A stretch of DNA of 47,501 nt from a virus. Every line of letters begins with the position of its first letter. Position 1 is the stretch's first letter. This document shows positions 45,232 to 47,501 of this stretch, piece after piece. The notes under the pieces were generated by a model. It saw only the letters and a list, made by a program, of their open reading frames with translations. It ran no database searches and was not told the origin of the DNA. Location: positions 1 to 47,501 of the IMG/VR virus record IMGVR_UViG_3300047472_000084. The stretch is one strand, 5' to 3'. The position numbers and the translations under genes are program-made.

Positions 45232-45987
45232 GTGCCCTACTCCGTAGGCAAATCATCCTACCCTGACCTCAAGGGGACCGAGCAGTTCGTCGAGTCCCTC
45301 GCGGTCGCCAACCAGGTCGCCTCGCTCTGCTACGAGTTCGACACGCAGGTCGCCAAGGACGGGGACCGCCTAACCGTGAACGAGGGCATCCGCTCCCGCG
45401 AGCGGCAGGCGTACCTGTACAACCAGTACCTGTACCACGGCGGAGCCCTCGCGGCCAACCCGTACACGTCGACCCACGACGCCTCCCGCGGATCCGCTCT
45501 TGACTTCGGCATCACCGACAAGAACGGCAACAACCGAGCCCTCACCCAGGCCGAGTTCGACTGGCTGCACATGCGGGCTCCGTACCGCGGCATCAAGTGG
45601 ACCGGCGCAGGGTTCGCCCGCGCCGAGCAGTGGCATCACAACGGTGGCTATGCCGCCGCCGTGGCACCCATCCCCTCCGTCAACCTCCCCGGCGCCTCGC
45701 TCGTCAAGGAGAGTTCCCGCGACCCCGAAACCCCCAAGACCGATGTGGAGACAGAAGACACAATGAAAATCACATGGGACGCCGCTGGCAAGGTCCCCAC
45801 GCTCTGGGTCGGCACCGGCTCGTGGCAGATGGGGAACGTGACCGTCGCAGGCGCAAAGATCCTTCTCCCGCAGGTGCTCGGCCTCATCCGCCGTTTCATC
45901 CGCGCGGACCAGTCCAAGGACTACGCCGAGAAGTTCAACGCTCTCGAACTCGCCATCATCAAGACCGTTCTCAAGAAGGTCAAGTAA
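45232..45987 (+). CDS. Endolysin, M15 L,D-/D-peptidase domain
   Basis: 251 residues from GTG 45232. The peptidase domain (~1-140) shows NEGIRSRERQAYLYNQYLY, SRGSALDFG with the metal-binding H...D pair (STHDASRGSALDFG) and AEQWHHN with the third His. M15 enzymes cut peptide cross-links of peptidoglycan. A linker with Glu/Thr (~160-170) leads to a ~75-residue C-terminal part, perhaps a cell-wall binding domain. An internal in-frame ATG at 45763 with its own GGAGA could make that part separately. It is the only lysin seen. Confidence 0.85.
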   Translation: MPYSVGKSSYPDLKGTEQFVESLAVANQVASLCYEFDTQVAKDGDRLTVNEGIRSRERQAYLYNQYLYHGGALAANPYTSTHDASRGSALDFGITDKNGNNRALTQAEFDWLHMRAPYRGIKWTGAGFARAEQWHHNGGYAAAVAPIPSVNLPGASLVKESSRDPETPKTDVETEDTMKITWDAAGKVPTLWVGTGSWQMGNVTVAGAKILLPQVLGLIRRFIRADQSKDYAEKFNALELAIIKTVLKKVK

Positions 45988-45996
45988 GGAGCCATC

Positions 45997-46419
45997 GTGG
46001 CAGACATCAACGTCGAGGACATCTGGTTCAAGTCCCAGCGCGTCCTCCGCACCATCGTCCAGGTCGGCATCCCCGCCTTCCTCGGGTTCGCCCTCGTGCT
46101 CCCGCAGATCATCAGCGCCGCTGGCCTCCCGGTCGACGGCCCGCTCTACGGGTGGCTCATCACCGCCGCGGGCGTCATCACCGCGGTCGCCGCGGGCCTC
46201 AGCCGCATCATGGCGATCCCCGCTGTAAACGCCTGGCTCACCAAGATCGGCCTCGGCTCCGTGCCGAAGTCCGAAGCGGTCTCCCCCGACCTGTCGCACC
46301 TGACGGTCAACGGTGAGCCCGTGAGTGACAACGCGACGCTCCCTGAGGCGCCGACCGACCCCGCAGACGTTAGCGTCCCGGGTGACGGCCTTGGCGTCGA
46401 CCAGGCCCCCACGAAGTAA
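45997..46419 (+). CDS. Holin-like membrane protein
   Basis: 140 residues from GTG 45997 (AAGGAGCCATC upstream). Two hydrophobic helices, ~21-42 and ~52-72, follow a short charged start; the tail is acidic and soluble. Placement straight after the endolysin suggests the holin. Confidence 0.72.
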   Translation: MADINVEDIWFKSQRVLRTIVQVGIPAFLGFALVLPQIISAAGLPVDGPLYGWLITAAGVITAVAAGLSRIMAIPAVNAWLTKIGLGSVPKSEAVSPDLSHLTVNGEPVSDNATLPEAPTDPADVSVPGDGLGVDQAPTK

Positions 46420-46433
46420 CCTGAGAGGGCACG

Positions 46434-46916
46434 ATGCCTAAGACAATCTGGTCGCGCAACGCGCTGCCGCTCGTGCCCTCTCGGTTCCGTAGTCTATTCA
46501 CGATCGTCATGCCGATCATCGACACGGGTGTTGTCGCCTTCGGCATATTCGCAATTGTGTTCGGCTCCCGTATCGTGGGGGACTTCACCATTCCACTATT
46601 CCTGCCGCTCTGGGCTGGAATGATCATCTTCGGTGCCTTCGCCGGGCTCGTAGGACTCATCTTCCTCCGATCCCGGCTCGAACTACTAGGCATCGGCGCG
46701 GCCTCCCTGGGGCTCACTGTCTATGCGGGACTAACCATCCTCTACATCATGGCAGGGTCAATCACCTCGATCCTGACGCTTGTGCTAATCATCATTCGCA
46801 TCGCGTTCTACCTGTGGCGATTCTTCGACCTACTTGGCCAGTTGCAGAGGGAGGAGGCGGGCAAGGCGGTCAGCACCGGCGAGATACCAACAGAGAGAGG
46901 CAAGCACCGTGAGTGA
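46434..46916 (+). CDS. Four-helix membrane protein in lysis cassette
   Basis: 160 residues, hydrophobic segments ~25-44, 55-78, 84-106 and 108-128, with a basic start and a charged C-terminus. Second membrane protein behind the endolysin; candidate additional holin or antiholin. No family recognised. Confidence 0.7.
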   Translation: MPKTIWSRNALPLVPSRFRSLFTIVMPIIDTGVVAFGIFAIVFGSRIVGDFTIPLFLPLWAGMIIFGAFAGLVGLIFLRSRLELLGIGAASLGLTVYAGLTILYIMAGSITSILTLVLIIIRIAFYLWRFFDLLGQLQREEAGKAVSTGEIPTERGKHRE

Positions 46917-47376
46917 CGCCGTCGTAGTTTCCAGTATCGGCGGCCTCGTCACCATCATCGGTGCCATCATCGGCTACCTCACCGTCCGCGCGCGACTCAA
47001 GTTTGCCCGCGAGAACCCACGCGCCATCGTCCCTGATGACGATGAGGAGCGCGAGGCAGAAGAGCGCTACGGCGCCGACCCCCGGCTGTTCATCAAGGAC
47101 ATCATGGAGGACCGTCGCCAGTACCGCGAGGAGGTCGCGGGCTACCGCGAAGAGGTCAACGGGCTCCGGAAGGAACTCAAGGACTTCCGCGAGAAGGACC
47201 GCAAGTTCCGCAACGCGCTCGCTCGCTGGTTCGTCGAGATCCTAGCGACCTTCGAGCACCACGGCATCCCCATGCCCTACCCCATCGAGCAGGACCAAGA
47301 GATCCTGGCCGACGTCATCCCGACCGCGCTAGAGGCCACTCGGCCGTCGCGGCCCCCCGCACCTCCACCCGAGTAG
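46909..47376 (+). CDS. Membrane-anchored coiled-coil protein in lysis cassette
   Basis: 155 residues from GTG 46909 (AGAGAGGCAAGCACC upstream). A single N-terminal helix (VSDAVVVSSIGGLVTIIGAI and on to ~25) is followed by a charged coiled coil (EEVAGYREEVNGLRKELKDF). The layout is like an i-spanin or LydB-type regulator, but Gram-positive hosts need no spanin; a holin-regulating role is possible. Its end overlaps the repeat that closes the genome and leads to the tail-fibre GTG. Confidence 0.7.
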   Translation: MSDAVVVSSIGGLVTIIGAIIGYLTVRARLKFARENPRAIVPDDDEEREAEERYGADPRLFIKDIMEDRRQYREEVAGYREEVNGLRKELKDFREKDRKFRNALARWFVEILATFEHHGIPMPYPIEQDQEILADVIPTALEATRPSRPPAPPPE

Positions 47377-47501
47377 GAGCACCCTTCGTGCAGTATGGAA
47401 CCGTAACCGGCCGCTTCCTGGCCACCGTCGCTGACACCACCGGCGACCCCGACAACTTCCCCGACGAAGTGCCGGTCACCGGCAAGGTGCGGTTCACCCC
47501 C
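47375..47501. repeat. Terminal direct repeat, right copy
   Basis: Identical to bases 1-127, including the ribosome site and start of the tail-fibre gene, which here follows the preceding membrane gene without a break. Confirms that the contig closes into a circle. Confidence 0.95.

Noticed and set aside
45232-47376. LysB-type mycolylarabinogalactan esterase in the lysis region
   Set aside because: No serine hydrolase motif (GxSxG with the matching His/Asp context) is present near the lysin; the remaining genes are membrane proteins.

Overview
The window is an essentially complete genome of a tailed, siphovirus-like actinobacteriophage. The last 127 bases repeat the first 127, so the real circular (or circularly permuted) molecule is about 47,374 bp. 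The DNA is GC-rich (roughly two thirds by eye), GTG starts are about as common as ATG, and several genes use TTG. Almost everything is on the + strand. Families typical of phages of Actinobacteria occur throughout: a phiC31 gp3-like protein, a MuF-type head protein, a D5/P4-type primase-helicase and a sigma-like factor. The only recognisable lysin is an M15 peptidase and no mycolyl-arabinogalactan esterase (LysB) was recognised, which fits a host without a mycolic-acid layer (for example Microbacterium, Arthrobacter or Streptomyces relatives). That host guess is an inference.

Layout. (a) Late region, 27.7-47.4 kb and continuing through the junction to 2.9 kb: late-type promoter with a palindromic operator, HNH endonuclease, tRNA-Ser, a lone minus-strand TM2 membrane gene, terminase subunits, portal, MuF protein, scaffold, capsid, connector genes, tail tube, tail-assembly chaperone with a -1 frameshift, tape measure, Dit and baseplate proteins, endolysin, membrane (holin-like) genes, collagen/repeat tail fibre and a GH16-domain fibre. 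(b) 2.9-10.7 kb: nucleotide kinase, Cas4/RecB-like exonuclease, LAGLIDADG-like protein, NrdH, gp3-like protein, Hjc-like nuclease and many small unknowns. (c) 10.7-15.6 kb: primase-helicase and family A DNA polymerase. (d) 15.6-24.2 kb: sigma-like factor, a run of zinc-ribbon miniproteins, endonuclease VII, and a group of proteins built from SH3/KOW-like modules. (e) 24.2-27.7 kb: a cassette of eight ATG-start genes (including a SprT-like metalloprotease) lying between two AT-rich non-coding islands.

The most interesting signals are in the non-coding and synonymous layers. An 8-mer, GTTTACAC, occurs at least 17 times, spaced about every 1.3-5 kb round the genome, mostly in one orientation, and kept inside genes by rare codons; it looks like a dispersed binding site (stoperator-like, Chi-like or polarity signal). 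A ~135-bp element with a 24-bp inverted repeat made of 9-bp iterons is duplicated almost perfectly upstream of two recombination nucleases and contains a promoter whose -35 box lies in the repeat arm. A family of promoters (GTGTAGTAT and relatives) places the -10 box exactly six bases before the start codon, implying leaderless mRNAs. The two AT-rich islands are candidate origins or recombination borders.

No integrase, parA/B, CRISPR array or recognised repressor was found, so a temperate lifestyle is not supported, although the dispersed operator-like motif and the gp3-like protein leave the question open.
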